Notes: generated from the letters alone by a model not told the origin. A DNA stretch of 64,000 nt from Nocardia rhizosphaerihabitans (GCF_014646295.1 NZ_BMNE01000012.1:62001-126000); one strand, 5' to 3'; numbered from the stretch's first letter, positions 28,153-36,997 are shown. Numbers and translations are program-made.

Positions 28153-28168
28153 CTTACCTTGGAGTAAG
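28153..28168. promoter_or_regulatory. Palindromic operator upstream of the TetR gene
   Basis: CTTACCTTGGAGTAAG, extended by AT on each side to give 7-bp perfect arms. It lies 30 bases before the tetR start and closely matches the site between fadA2 and fabG4 at 38431. Autoregulation is the simplest reading. Confidence 0.75.
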
Positions 28169-28198
28169 ATAGGGGTTCACCCTGCGGTAGGAGAGTGG

Positions 28199-28798
28199 AT
28201 GGCAGGCGGGACGAAGCGACTTCCCCGGGCGGTTCGTGAGCAACAGATGCTCGACGCCGCGGTCGAGGTGTTCGCGCGCAAAGGCTTCCACGACACCTCG
28301 ATGGACGCGATAGCGGCCGAGGCGAAGATCTCCAAGCCCATGCTCTACCTGTACTACGGCTCCAAGGACGAGTTGTTCCGCGCCTGCATCCAGCGCGAGG
28401 GGCTCCGCTTCATCGAGGCCGTTGCGCCGGCGGGCAACCCGCATCTCACCCCGCATGAGCAGGTCCGCACGGCGCTGGAGGGCTTCCTCGATTTCGTCGA
28501 CCGCAACCGCCAGTCCTGGCAGGTGCTCTACCGGCAGGCAATCGGCCAGCAAGCTTTCGCCTCGGAAATCGACAACGCGCGCGAACGCGTCATCGAGCTC
28601 ACCGCGAAACTGCTCGAATCCAGTGCCAAGCACGCCGACCCTGGGACCAATTTCGAAGTTGTCGCGGCCGCGGTGATCGGGGCGGGCGAGGCGATCGCCG
28701 ACCGGGTCGCCGGCGGCCGGATCGAAGTGGCCGAGGCGGTCGACCTGCTCGACGATCTGGCCTGGCGCGGTCTGGCCGGCCGCAAGAAGCCCGATTGA
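28199..28798 (+). CDS. TetR-family regulator, Rv0238-like
   Basis: 199 residues. The N-terminal helix-turn-helix reads EVFARKGFHDTSMDAIAAEA then ISKPMLYLYYGSKDELF, classic for TetR; the rest is a helical ligand domain of unknown specificity. The start ATG follows GGTAGGAGAG. The palindrome at 28153 is probably its own operator, and similar sites precede lipid-oxidation genes at 38.4, 49.5 and 53.4 kb. The stop codon coincides with the right end of a tnpB element, so the native C-terminus may have been a few residues longer. Confidence 0.92.
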   Translation: MAGGTKRLPRAVREQQMLDAAVEVFARKGFHDTSMDAIAAEAKISKPMLYLYYGSKDELFRACIQREGLRFIEAVAPAGNPHLTPHEQVRTALEGFLDFVDRNRQSWQVLYRQAIGQQAFASEIDNARERVIELTAKLLESSAKHADPGTNFEVVAAAVIGAGEAIADRVAGGRIEVAEAVDLLDDLAWRGLAGRKKPD

Positions 28799-28950
28799 CA
28801 TCCTCCCCGGACCAGTCGCCGGGGATTCCTACCAGCACCTAACGGCGCTCTCGGTGGGTTCCTGCTTCACCGCACAGCGCCGGAACGGGTTCCGGTCTTA
28901 CCCGCGCTCCACAAGCATTTCGTCTCTCCGCCTGCCCGGCGGCGAGAATG
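28765..28950 (-). ncRNA. Predicted TnpB guide RNA (reRNA/omega RNA)
   Basis: In IS605-type elements the guide RNA is made from the 3' end of tnpB and the right end, with the guide copied from flanking DNA. By that rule the RNA here would run through about 28950 to 28795, and its guide would be antisense to the last codons of tetR (about 28775-28794). The limits are estimates; there is no direct evidence of transcription. Confidence 0.4.
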
Positions 28951-30110
28951 TTTCGTGCCGCGTTTACATCCCGATCATGGATCGCGCCACACTGACACGT
29001 CCACGACCGCACCGACAGCGGCTTCTTCCCGTCGAACACTCCGCAGTCCGAACACAACTGCGACGACGGGAAGAACCTGTCAACCTTCGCGAAATACCTC
29101 CCATATCGGGCCGCCTTCTCCTCCAGCAACCTGGTGAACATCGACCACCCTGCGTCGTGCACAGACTTCGCCAATCGAGTCCGCGCGAGTCCTTTTACAC
29201 ACAGATCCTCGACGTATACCGCTTGGTTTTCGCGGATGATCGCGGTTGAGTGTTTGTTCGCGAAGTCGCGACGCGCATCAGCGATCGAGGCATGAACTCT
29301 GGCGACCCTGCGTCGAGCCTTCGCCTGGTTCTTGGAGCCCTTCTCCTTGCGGGACAGTGCTTGTTGCGATTTCCACAACCTTCTTTCGGCCCGGCGGAAG
29401 AATCTCGGCGACGCGATTCTCCTGCCATCGGAGAGCGTCGCGAAGGTCGTCAAGCCGAGGTCGATCCCGACCTCTGAATCCCGTTCGGGCAGTGGATCGC
29501 TCGAAACATCAACGACAAACGATGCACAATAGCGACCCATGCTGTCCTTGATCACCGTCACGCTCGACGGCTCGCACGGCAGCTGCCGCGACCATTTCAC
29601 TCGCAGGTCTCCGATCTTCGGCAACCGCAATTTTCGGCCGACGGTGATGCTGAAACGGGCATTTCGGGTGAACCGGATCGCTTGGCGGCTGTCGTGGCGG
29701 GATCGGAACTTCGGTGCGCCCAGCTTTGCGCCCTTCCGTTTCCCGGCGTTGGATTGGAGGAAGTTGCGGTAAGCGGTGTTCAAGTCTGCCAATGCCTGCT
29801 GCAACACGACCGACGAAACCTCGCTGAGCCAAGCCCTTTCGGGTGTCTTCTTCGCCGCGGTGAGCTGTTTCGACAACTCTGCATCCGAGATACGGCGTGC
29901 GCCGTCACGCAGCGCTTGTTCGCGTGCCGCCAGCGCATCGTTGTACACCACCCGTGCACACCCGAATGCGCGCGCCAGCGAATCCTGCTGGCCGAGCGTG
30001 GGATATACGCGGAACTGGTATCGCAGTTGCACGCCGGGATCATAGCCAATTCGAATGAGTGTTCCCAATGGGATGGACGACCCAGCATCGGTTGCGGTTG
30101 CCCCGATGGC
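28795..30110 (-). mobile_element. tnpB-only element of the IS200/IS605 (IS1341-like) type
   Basis: The element holds tnpB but no tnpA. The right end (low coordinates) carries the typical hairpin-and-tail: a CCCCGG/CCGGGG stem at about 28805-28829 followed, reading on the minus strand, by GGATGTCAA. The outer TCAA is rc of bases 28795-28798, which include the tetR stop. The left end was not found exactly and is somewhere between 30033 and about 30150. Without TnpA it would need help to move. Confidence 0.75.
28839..30032 (-). CDS. tnpB: TnpB, RNA-guided RuvC nuclease
   Basis: 397 residues from the GTG at 30032, the usual TnpB length and start (QLRYQFRVYPT). The RuvC residues are all visible: Asp in VGIDLGLTTFATL, Glu in VYVEDLCVKGLA, and Asp in HDRDVNAARNI. 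A zinc ribbon lies between the last two (CSDCG and CQCG). No frameshift or stop is seen, so it may be active. TnpB proteins cut DNA guided by an RNA from the element's right end, next to a short target-adjacent motif. It is divergent from the DUF5685-like gene. Confidence 0.92.
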   Translation of the reverse strand: MQLRYQFRVYPTLGQQDSLARAFGCARVVYNDALAAREQALRDGARRISDAELSKQLTAAKKTPERAWLSEVSSVVLQQALADLNTAYRNFLQSNAGKRKGAKLGAPKFRSRHDSRQAIRFTRNARFSITVGRKLRLPKIGDLRVKWSRQLPCEPSSVTVIKDSMGRYCASFVVDVSSDPLPERDSEVGIDLGLTTFATLSDGRRIASPRFFRRAERRLWKSQQALSRKEKGSKNQAKARRRVARVHASIADARRDFANKHSTAIIRENQAVYVEDLCVKGLARTRLAKSVHDAGWSMFTRLLEEKAARYGRYFAKVDRFFPSSQLCSDCGVFDGKKPLSVRSWTCQCGAIHDRDVNAARNILAAGQAERRNACGARVRPEPVPALCGEAGTHRERR

Positions 30111-30156
30111 CTGCGAAGGTGCACGGCTAGATGTTCCATGACAGACGGGGTGGGAA

Positions 30157-31344
30157 GTGTTCGGTGTGTTGAAGCCGTGTGCGCACGGCGCGGCGAAATA
30201 TGGCATCGATCCGGGGCAGTGGCAGGCGCATATGTGCGGCCTCTGCCTGGGTCTGCGCGACGGGCACGGTCAATTGGCCCGCGCCGCGACCAATACCGAC
30301 GCGATCGTGCTGAGCGTGCTCACCGAAGCCCAAACCGGCGATTCCGGTGCGCGCACCACCGCGGGACCGTGCCCGCTGCGCGGCATGCGCCGGGCATCGG
30401 TGGTCGCGGCGAACGCGCCGGGCGTGCAGCTGGCCGCGACGGCGTCACTGCTGTTGGGCGCGGCCAAGATTCGCGATCATATCGATGACGGAGACGCCGC
30501 CGCGCTCGCCCGCGGGCCCATGCGGCGGGTGTCGTCCACCTGGGCGGCCCGTGCGCAGGAGCAGGGCGCGCAGATCGGCCTCGACGTGCAGCCGATGTTG
30601 GCCGCGATCGCCACGCAGTCGGCGCTCGAGGACAAGGCCGCGTCCGACGCAGACTCCCTCGGCACGCTCGATGAGCTGACCGGCCCGACTCAACTCTGCG
30701 CCGCCACCCTGTTCGGCCATACCGCGACGCTCGCGGGCCGCCCGGAAAACGTTGTCGCACTTCAGGAGATCGGCCGCCATGTCGGCCGCATCGCCCACCT
30801 GGCCGACGCCATCGAAGACCTCGAACGCGACCGGGCCCGCGGCCGCTTCAACCCACTCGATGCCACCGGCACCGACATGCCCCGCGCCTACCAGTTGGTC
30901 CGCGAGAGCGAAACCGCCATCCGCCACGCCGCCGCCGAGGCCGAGCTCGACCAGCTGCCGACGGTGCGCTGGGCACTACTCGACCCGCTGTCGGCCCTGC
31001 TGCGCCGCCTCGGCCAGGGACTCGGCCTCGCTGTCGGTCATGTCTGCCGCACTTCGCCTGTCGCCCAGCAGCATTCGCCCTACCAGTTCCCGTCCCCGCC
31101 GGGCCGGCGCCCGAACCGGCCCGGCCCACTGAAGGCGGGCGGGCTGATCCTGGGCGTCTACTGCACCGGTGTGGCCTGCTGTGCCGACCACACCAGCCCG
31201 TGCACCGGCGAGGAGAAGGAAGCCTGGGCCAAGCGGTGCGGCTGCGACGGTTGCGGCGACTGTGGCGAGTGCTGCGGCAACTGCTGCAGTTGCGGTGGCG
31301 AGGACGGCTGCTGCGGCGACTGCGGCTGCGATTGCAGCTGCTAG
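30157..31344 (+). CDS. DUF5685-like protein with cysteine-rich C-terminus
   Basis: 395 residues from a GTG at 30157. The N-terminus has Cys/His spacing MFGVLKPCAHGAAKYG then HMCGLCLGLRDG. The middle is all-helical with two Asp-rich segments, RDHIDDGDAA and LADAIEDLERDRARGRFNP, which recall prenyl-synthase-like folds (speculative). A proline-rich linker leads to a membrane-compatible short stretch, and the last 45 or so residues hold about 18 cysteines in Cys-Gly/Cys-Cys patterns (CGDCGECCGNCCSCGG). I take it to be DUF5685; the function is unknown. Metal or Fe-S binding by the tail is inference. Confidence 0.7.
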   Translation: MFGVLKPCAHGAAKYGIDPGQWQAHMCGLCLGLRDGHGQLARAATNTDAIVLSVLTEAQTGDSGARTTAGPCPLRGMRRASVVAANAPGVQLAATASLLLGAAKIRDHIDDGDAAALARGPMRRVSSTWAARAQEQGAQIGLDVQPMLAAIATQSALEDKAASDADSLGTLDELTGPTQLCAATLFGHTATLAGRPENVVALQEIGRHVGRIAHLADAIEDLERDRARGRFNPLDATGTDMPRAYQLVRESETAIRHAAAEAELDQLPTVRWALLDPLSALLRRLGQGLGLAVGHVCRTSPVAQQHSPYQFPSPPGRRPNRPGPLKAGGLILGVYCTGVACCADHTSPCTGEEKEAWAKRCGCDGCGDCGECCGNCCSCGGEDGCCGDCGCDCSC

Positions 31345-31351
31345 GAAACCC

Positions 31352-33214
31352 TCACTCGCACTTCACGATCGGGATCGGGTCGTACTTCACCGTCCTGGTG
31401 TGCCGCGACACCTGGGCACCGGTCTTGCGATCGGTGATCACCCTCGTATCGGAGATGGTGAACCCCGGCGCGCCCTCGGAGGCGATGCAGTCCTTGCCCT
31501 TGGGCAGGGTGATCTCGGTGGGCTCGGTCGGCTTCGACTTCTCGCCGGTGATGGACTCCACCTCGACGGTCTTGGTGCCCCACAGCCGCACGGTGATGTC
31601 CGAGCCCGTCGCGACGGTCTCGATGTAGATGCCGGACGGGCTGTTGTTGCGGAACGCCAGATCGATCGCCCCGTCGAACACGGTGGCTTCGCGTGCCGCC
31701 GGGTACCGCGAGATGTAGTAGCTGTGCTCGGTGTGGCCAGCGTCCTCCATGCCGGCGAAGTAGGCCGCGTTGTAGAGCGTGGTGGCGAACTGGCTGATGC
31801 CGCCGCCGACCGCGGTGCTCGGCCTGCCCTTGTCGATGATGCCGGACTCGACATAGCCTTCCGCGGCGGTGCGCGGACCGGTGAACTCGTTGAGCGAGAA
31901 CGTCTCTCCCGGTTTCACCACCGCGCCGTTCACCTTCGCGGCGACGGTGCGGATGTTCACGCCGGACGGGCCGCTGAAGCCACCGGTGGTGAACTGGCCG
32001 ACCATCTCGTTGATGCCGAGCCCGTTGGCGGCCTCGGTGGTGAGCTTCGGTTCGATGCGCTGATAGACGGCCTCGGCCGTCCGGTCGCCGGGCTGGGCCA
32101 GCAGCGCGGGCAGCTTCTCCAGCGTCTTGGGCCAGTCGACCTTGTTGCCGACCACGGCGGGCACCACGGTCGGCTTGCCCGCGCCGACGGTGAAGGTGGC
32201 GTCCTTGGGCTCCACCTCGGAGGCCACCAATTGCGGTGCGAGAACAGCGATCGCGGCGTCGTTGTCGATCTTCGGCGCCAGGCCGCCGTTCCCGTCGGGA
32301 ACGAAGCTGAGCACGCTGGCGATCTGCTCGGGGGTGAGCACGGCACGAGAATCCTTGCCGCTCACCGTGATCGGCGACGCGACGGCGGGGGTGGCGATAT
32401 CGCGCAACGCGGCCTGCACCGCTTCGTTGCGCACCGCGACGGGCGCGGCCACCACGGGCAGGTCCAGTTCGTCGCTCGAAGCCCAGCGCTCGGTGATCGT
32501 GGTGCGGGCGGCCTCGGTGTCGAGTACCCGGCCGGGTACCGGCGCGACCGCGACCGGCCTGCCGTTCTCGAACCGCACCGTGCCCTCCACGGTCGGGTTG
32601 TCGTGCACCCGGAAGCCGGCCAGCTGCTGATCGAGCGCGGCCGCGTCGACCGTGCTCGCCACCTGGACGTCGCGGGAGCCGAACAGGGAGACGAGCCGGC
32701 TCACCGGGTTGATCGGCTGGTCGCCGACGGCGTCCCAGGTGCGGTCCCAGTCCACCGCCAGACCGGCGGCGGAGGGCACCATGGTCGCCTGCACGTCACC
32801 GATGCGGACCGGGAGCGGGCGATCGGCCTTGGGGCTGAGCTGGGAGTGGAGTAAGGCGTCGGCCTCGGCCTTGTCCATGCCGCCGACGTCGACGCCGGCG
32901 ACGACGACGCCGCGCGGCACGTCACCGGCGCTGAGCGCCAGGTCGGCCAGGTAGGCGGCGGTGCCGAGGGCGAGTACGGCACCGACGGCGATGCCGATCC
33001 GCTTGGTCAGCAGGGGGATGTCCGAGCCGGTCGGCGGCTGCGCGCCGGTGGGTGGGGGCGCGGGCGACCAGCGATCACGGGTCACGGTGGTGAGTGGCTG
33101 GGTGGGCAGGGCGGTGGTGTCGGCATCGAAAGTGCGATTTGCTTCGAGCAGCTTGCGTAGTCCGACCTCGCCCCTCCGGTCGGCCGGTTGTCCGGCGTTC
33201 GACTCGCTGGGCAC
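31352..33214 (-). CDS. VanW-family membrane-anchored protein with YoaR-like domains
   Basis: 620 residues from a GTG at 33214. A cytoplasmic N-terminal stretch of about 70 residues precedes one helix (IGIAVGAVLALGTAAYLADLA). Then come two peptidoglycan-binding-like repeats (around VPGRVLDTEAARTTI and VPAVVGNKVDWPKTL) and a VanW domain with GGGISQFATTLYNAAYFAG and SYYISRYPAAREA. VanW proteins are envelope proteins associated with glycopeptide clusters or peptidoglycan, but their activity is unproven. It converges on the DUF5685-like gene, seven bases apart. Confidence 0.88.
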   Translation of the reverse strand: MPSESNAGQPADRRGEVGLRKLLEANRTFDADTTALPTQPLTTVTRDRWSPAPPPTGAQPPTGSDIPLLTKRIGIAVGAVLALGTAAYLADLALSAGDVPRGVVVAGVDVGGMDKAEADALLHSQLSPKADRPLPVRIGDVQATMVPSAAGLAVDWDRTWDAVGDQPINPVSRLVSLFGSRDVQVASTVDAAALDQQLAGFRVHDNPTVEGTVRFENGRPVAVAPVPGRVLDTEAARTTITERWASSDELDLPVVAAPVAVRNEAVQAALRDIATPAVASPITVSGKDSRAVLTPEQIASVLSFVPDGNGGLAPKIDNDAAIAVLAPQLVASEVEPKDATFTVGAGKPTVVPAVVGNKVDWPKTLEKLPALLAQPGDRTAEAVYQRIEPKLTTEAANGLGINEMVGQFTTGGFSGPSGVNIRTVAAKVNGAVVKPGETFSLNEFTGPRTAAEGYVESGIIDKGRPSTAVGGGISQFATTLYNAAYFAGMEDAGHTEHSYYISRYPAAREATVFDGAIDLAFRNNSPSGIYIETVATGSDITVRLWGTKTVEVESITGEKSKPTEPTEITLPKGKDCIASEGAPGFTISDTRVITDRKTGAQVSRHTRTVKYDPIPIVKCE

Positions 33215-33548
33215 GGAGGTCCTTCCGTTGGGTGTTATGGCGTCGTCCTGGATCAGGTGCGCCCGGCCCTGGTGTTTGCGGGGCCCCGGCCAAGGGTAAT
33301 GGTGTTCGTCGCCCTCGGCACCCTGGCAACAGTGGATGGACAGCAGGAAGGCTCCGCGTAGTTGCCGGGTCGGGGGTCTGGCAACTACACGGAGCCGATC
33401 TGTTTATCGCGGCCCGTTCCGGGGCGTTACAGCCTGTTTCCGAGGAGTTTCGCGGCGCGCACGGACGCCGCCCTGCGGCTTGGTGGGCCCACCCGGGACA
33501 ATCTGACGTGAGACTCGACACCAGGTACCGGACAACGAGGGAGAACTG
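33215..33548. other. Divergent region between vanW-like and gnd genes with a long hairpin
   Basis: The 334-bp gap must hold both promoters. At 33350-33396 a 16-bp stem (GGCTCCG and GTAGTTGCC pairing with GGCAACTAC and CGGAGCC, one C/A mismatch) encloses a 13-base loop. As both genes read away from it, it is not an ordinary terminator. Confidence 0.6.
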
Positions 33549-34580
33549 ATGCAGCTGGGAATGATCGGCCTCGGCCGGATGGGCGCCAATATCGTGCGCC
33601 GCATCGTGCGGGACGGGAACACCGCTGTCGGTCACGAACGCCATCAGGGTCACATCGACGAGCTGGAGAAAGAGCTCGGCGACAGCTTCAAGGGCAGCAC
33701 CGACCTGAAGGAATTCGTCGCCATGCTCGACGCGCCGCGCACCGTCTGGGTGATGGTCCCGGCCGGTGCGACCGGTGCCGTCGTCGACGAGCTGGCCGAT
33801 CTCCTCGAGCCGGGCGACATCATCATCGACGGCGGCAACAGCCGCTACCACGAGGACATCAAGCGCGCGAAGGCGTTGGCGCCCAGGGGCATCCACTACC
33901 TAGATGTCGGAACCTCCGGTGGCGTTTTCGGCCTGAAGCGCGGCTTCTGCCTGATGATCGGCGGGGAGGAGGAACAGGTGCGCTACCTCGAGCCGCTGTT
34001 CAAGTCGATCGCCCCCGGTGTCGACGCCGCCCCGCGCACCCCCGGCCGCACCGGCGAGCCGACCCCGGCTGAGCAGGGCTGGCTGCACTGCGGTCCGGCC
34101 GGTGCGGGTCACTTCGTGAAGATGGTGCACAACGGCATCGAGTACGGCGCGATGGCCGCCTACGCCGAGGGCCTGAACATCCTCCAGCACGCGAACATGG
34201 GCGCCGACCACGGCGGCGGCGAGCACTCGGCGGAGGAGACCCCGCTGGAGAACCCCGAGTACTACCAGTACGACCTGGACATTCCGGACATCACCGAGGT
34301 GTGGCGCCGCGGTTCGGTCGTCGCGTCCTGGCTGCTCGACCTCACCGCGGGCGCCCTGTACGCCGACCCGAACCTGGACGGCTTCAGCGGTCGCGTCTCG
34401 GACTCCGGCGAGGGCCGCTGGACGATCGACGCCGCCATCGACACCGCCGTGCCGGTCCCGGTGCTGTCGGCGGCCCTGTTCCAGCGCTTCTCCTCGCGCG
34501 GTGAGGCCCTCTACGCCGACAAGATGCTCTCGGCGATGCGCCAGGCGTTCGGCGGCCACAACGAGCTGCCGCAGCAGTAG
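33549..34580 (+). CDS. gnd: 6-phosphogluconate dehydrogenase, decarboxylating (short, YqeC-type)
   Basis: 343 residues, the shorter NAD-type class rather than the 470-residue class. It oxidises 6-phosphogluconate to ribulose 5-phosphate and CO2 in the pentose phosphate pathway. Motifs: nucleotide fold MQLGMIGLGRMGANIVRRI, substrate-site DGGNSRYHEDIKRAKAL, DVGTSGGVFGLKRGFCLMIGG (as two short segments) and catalytic GHFVKMVHNGIEYG. GAGGGAGAACTG precedes the ATG. A strong terminator follows. Confidence 0.95.
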   Translation: MQLGMIGLGRMGANIVRRIVRDGNTAVGHERHQGHIDELEKELGDSFKGSTDLKEFVAMLDAPRTVWVMVPAGATGAVVDELADLLEPGDIIIDGGNSRYHEDIKRAKALAPRGIHYLDVGTSGGVFGLKRGFCLMIGGEEEQVRYLEPLFKSIAPGVDAAPRTPGRTGEPTPAEQGWLHCGPAGAGHFVKMVHNGIEYGAMAAYAEGLNILQHANMGADHGGGEHSAEETPLENPEYYQYDLDIPDITEVWRRGSVVASWLLDLTAGALYADPNLDGFSGRVSDSGEGRWTIDAAIDTAVPVPVLSAALFQRFSSRGEALYADKMLSAMRQAFGGHNELPQQ

Positions 34581-34605
34581 TCCGTCGAGGGCGCTTGACG
34601 CTCAG

Positions 34606-34639
34606 CACCGGCCTTCCGTCGTCCGACGGGAGGCCGGTG
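34606..34639. terminator. Terminator after gnd
   Basis: A 15-bp stem (CACCGGCCTTCCGTC with GACGGGAGGCCGGTG, one G-T wobble) and a four-base loop, 26 bases past the gnd stop. Confidence 0.85.
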
Positions 34640-34861
34640 GTCGCTGTTCGGGGGGCTTCCGGATCGGCCGAAAAAGTCCGGATGGTACCCGCCAAACGCC
34701 CGCCCAAAGAGTAAAACGACAATGTTCCACAAAAATAGGAACACGTTCTTCTTTTCCAGGACAACCGTCCAGTCCACCGGATACCTTCTGGTCAGAGGGG
34801 GGATAGACCACTCGATGAGGAATTCGTCCCGGCCGAGAATGCCGGGGCTTGGAGGAAAATC

Positions 34862-35563
34862 ATGTTCCGGACTTCGCGTATCGCCGCCGGCGTCGCCACC
34901 ACCGCTCTGGTCGTCGCCGGTGTCGGCGTCGGCCTCGGTTCCGGCGTCGCCGCCGCCGAGGGCACCTGTGCGGTCAGCAGCCACGCCGAGAAGCAGGACG
35001 TCAGCACCTGGGGTGTCACGCACGTCTACGACAAGACCGCCAGCGCCGAGCAGATCGGCGTCGGCACCTCGGTGACCTACAAGGTGGTCGTCGGTACGAC
35101 CGGGATCGGCAACCCCTACGTCAACACCATCACCGACTTCCCGCCGATCGGCTTCGGCGCCCCGACCAAAACCACCATCACCGCCTACCACGCGGTCGGC
35201 GGCCAGGTGACCGAGGACGTCACCCCCGAGCCGAACGCGGGCGGCTGGAAGGTCACCAGCACGGGCTGGTTCGTCAACTCCGGCAACCCGGTCACCCTGA
35301 CCATCACCTACCCGGTGCCGGACAGCGTCAAGGCGGGCCAGATGATCACCAGCGGCGGCGTCGGTGTCGCGGGCACCGTGGGTGTCAGCAACGAAATGCC
35401 CGGTCTCACCGCCTGTTTCACCGCGCGCGGCGCCAATGCGGGCGAGACCGTGATCGGCAGCCTCGGCGACAACGGCCTCGGGTCCTCCGACGGTCAGCTG
35501 AGCTCCACCGGCTCGATGAGCGACATCATCTCCGACGTGCTGCGCAATCTGATCGGTAGCTGA
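34862..35563 (+). CDS. Secreted protein with C-terminal TGS-helix tail
   Basis: 233 residues. A signal peptide (to about residue 32, GSGVAAAEG) is followed by a beta-rich domain of repeated Val/Thr/Gly strands with two cysteines, resembling a DUF11-like or adhesin-type sandwich without clear family. The last 20 residues, STGSMSDIISDVLRNLIGS, form the Ser/Thr-Gly-Ser plus amphipathic helix motif seen in several small proteins between here and 46.3 kb. AATGCCGGGGCTTGGAGGAA precedes the ATG with GGAGG six bases upstream. It sits directly before a mycolyltransferase gene. Confidence 0.75.
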   Translation: MFRTSRIAAGVATTALVVAGVGVGLGSGVAAAEGTCAVSSHAEKQDVSTWGVTHVYDKTASAEQIGVGTSVTYKVVVGTTGIGNPYVNTITDFPPIGFGAPTKTTITAYHAVGGQVTEDVTPEPNAGGWKVTSTGWFVNSGNPVTLTITYPVPDSVKAGQMITSGGVGVAGTVGVSNEMPGLTACFTARGANAGETVIGSLGDNGLGSSDGQLSSTGSMSDIISDVLRNLIGS

Positions 35564-35653
35564 TCGCGTAGCACCTGGTCGCCGGGACGGTCTCGCGCTG
35601 CCGTCCCGGCGTTCCGGGTTCGCCGGATATCGCCCCATCTGTAGTGAGGATTC

Positions 35654-36652
35654 ATGTTCGTGTTCACCCGTACCCGCGCGGTCGCGGTGTCGGCCATGGC
35701 GCTGGTGCTGCTGTCGGTCGCCTCGATCGGCACCGCGGGCGCCGACGCCTCGCGCCTGGACCGCATCGATCGGCCGGGCCAGCGTCAGCAGACGCTGCAC
35801 GTGTACTCCGCGTCGATGGACCGGGTGATCCCGCTGCAGGTCATCACCGCGCCCGACGCCGGCGTGCCTGCGCCGACGCTGTACCTGCTCAACGGCGCGG
35901 GTGGCGGTGAGGACAAGGCGAACTGGTACAACCAGACCGACATCGTGCAGTTCTTCGCCGACAAGAACGTCAACGTCGTCACGCCCGCCGCGGGCAAGTT
36001 CTCCTACTACACCGACTGGCTGCGCGACGACCCCAAACTCGGCCGCAACAAGTGGCAGACCTTCCTCACCGAGGAACTCCCGCCGATCATCGACGCCACG
36101 CTGAACACCACGGGTGTCAATGCCATTGCCGGACTGTCGATGTCGGCCACCGCCGTCCTCAACCTGGCGATCGCGGCCCCCGACCGCTACCGCGCCGTCG
36201 GCGCCTACAGCGGCTGCGCCTCGGTCGCCGACCCGATGGGCCGCGCCTATGTCGATCTGGTCTTCGCCCGCGCGGGCGCCGACCCCGCCAACATGTGGGG
36301 CCCGCCCGGCGACCCGGCCTGGCGCGCCAACGACGCCTACCTCAACGCGGAACGCCTGCGCGGCAAGGCAATCTACCTCTCCAGCGCGACCGGCCTCCCC
36401 GGCATCGCCGAGACCCTTCCCCCGGGCGCGAGCCCCGGCAAGGTCATCGGCATGACCGACCAGATCCTCCTCGGCGGCGCCATCGAGGCCGCCACCAACC
36501 TCTGCACCCAGCGCCTGGCCACTCGCCTCCAGGAACTGAACATCCCCGCCCAGACCGTCTTCCGTGCCGCGGGCACCCACACCTGGAAGTACTGGGAACA
36601 AGACCTCCACAACTCCTGGCCGCTGCTCGCCGCGGCCATCGGCGCGTCATAA
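35654..36652 (+). CDS. Secreted mycolyltransferase, Ag85/Cmt-like
   Basis: 332 residues with a signal peptide ending near residue 33 (SIGTAGA). The alpha/beta-hydrolase fold has the nucleophile in GLSMSATAVLNLAI, preceded by KWQTFLTEELPPIID and followed by HTWKYWEQDL with the catalytic His, all in the pattern of antigen-85-type transferases. These move mycolates from trehalose monomycolate to trehalose, arabinogalactan or, in corynebacteria, to serines of small mycomembrane proteins. It lies between two genes for proteins with the TGS-helix motif. The acceptor cannot be read from sequence. Confidence 0.85.
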   Translation: MFVFTRTRAVAVSAMALVLLSVASIGTAGADASRLDRIDRPGQRQQTLHVYSASMDRVIPLQVITAPDAGVPAPTLYLLNGAGGGEDKANWYNQTDIVQFFADKNVNVVTPAAGKFSYYTDWLRDDPKLGRNKWQTFLTEELPPIIDATLNTTGVNAIAGLSMSATAVLNLAIAAPDRYRAVGAYSGCASVADPMGRAYVDLVFARAGADPANMWGPPGDPAWRANDAYLNAERLRGKAIYLSSATGLPGIAETLPPGASPGKVIGMTDQILLGGAIEAATNLCTQRLATRLQELNIPAQTVFRAAGTHTWKYWEQDLHNSWPLLAAAIGAS

Positions 36653-36769
36653 TCGCCTATAGCGCAAGGGAATTCGGTTGGTCAAGCCCCGAAAAGTAGT
36701 GCATAACGAACTGGTCGAGTGACCCGATCTAGTTGTTAGTTCTGCTCAGCTTGTTTCGAAAGGCTCGTC

Positions 36770-36997
36770 ATGCAACGTCGTATGGTCCGAATCCTGGTCG
36801 CCACCGCAGCCGTCGCCGGAATCGCCGCAGGCGCGTCCCCTGCCGTCGCCGCCCCCGCGACCCCAGCAGTCATCGCCGAATCGGGTTCCGCTGGTACGGG
36901 TTCCGCCCTCGTCGACTTCCCTCTCGGCTTCCTCAAGCTCCTCATCTGCGGGCCTTGGGGCTCCAGCCAGCCGCACCCCAACCCGATGTGCCGCTGA
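36770..36997 (+). CDS. Small secreted peptide, 75 residues
   Basis: A signal peptide (VRILVATAAVAGIAAGASPAV, cleavage probably near residue 28) leaves a mature part of about 45 residues: GSAGTGSALVDFPLGFLKLL, then a cysteine pair flanking a Trp/Pro-rich segment (CGPWGSSQPHPNPMCR). It carries the GTGSA plus hydrophobic-helix signature of the local family, and a disulfide in the tail is likely. CGAAAGG lies upstream of the ATG. A perfect terminator follows. Confidence 0.75.
   Translation: MQRRMVRILVATAAVAGIAAGASPAVAAPATPAVIAESGSAGTGSALVDFPLGFLKLLICGPWGSSQPHPNPMCR

Noticed and set aside
28839..30032. Complete IS200/IS605 element with TnpA
   Set aside because: No Y1-type transposase ORF is found on either side of tnpB.
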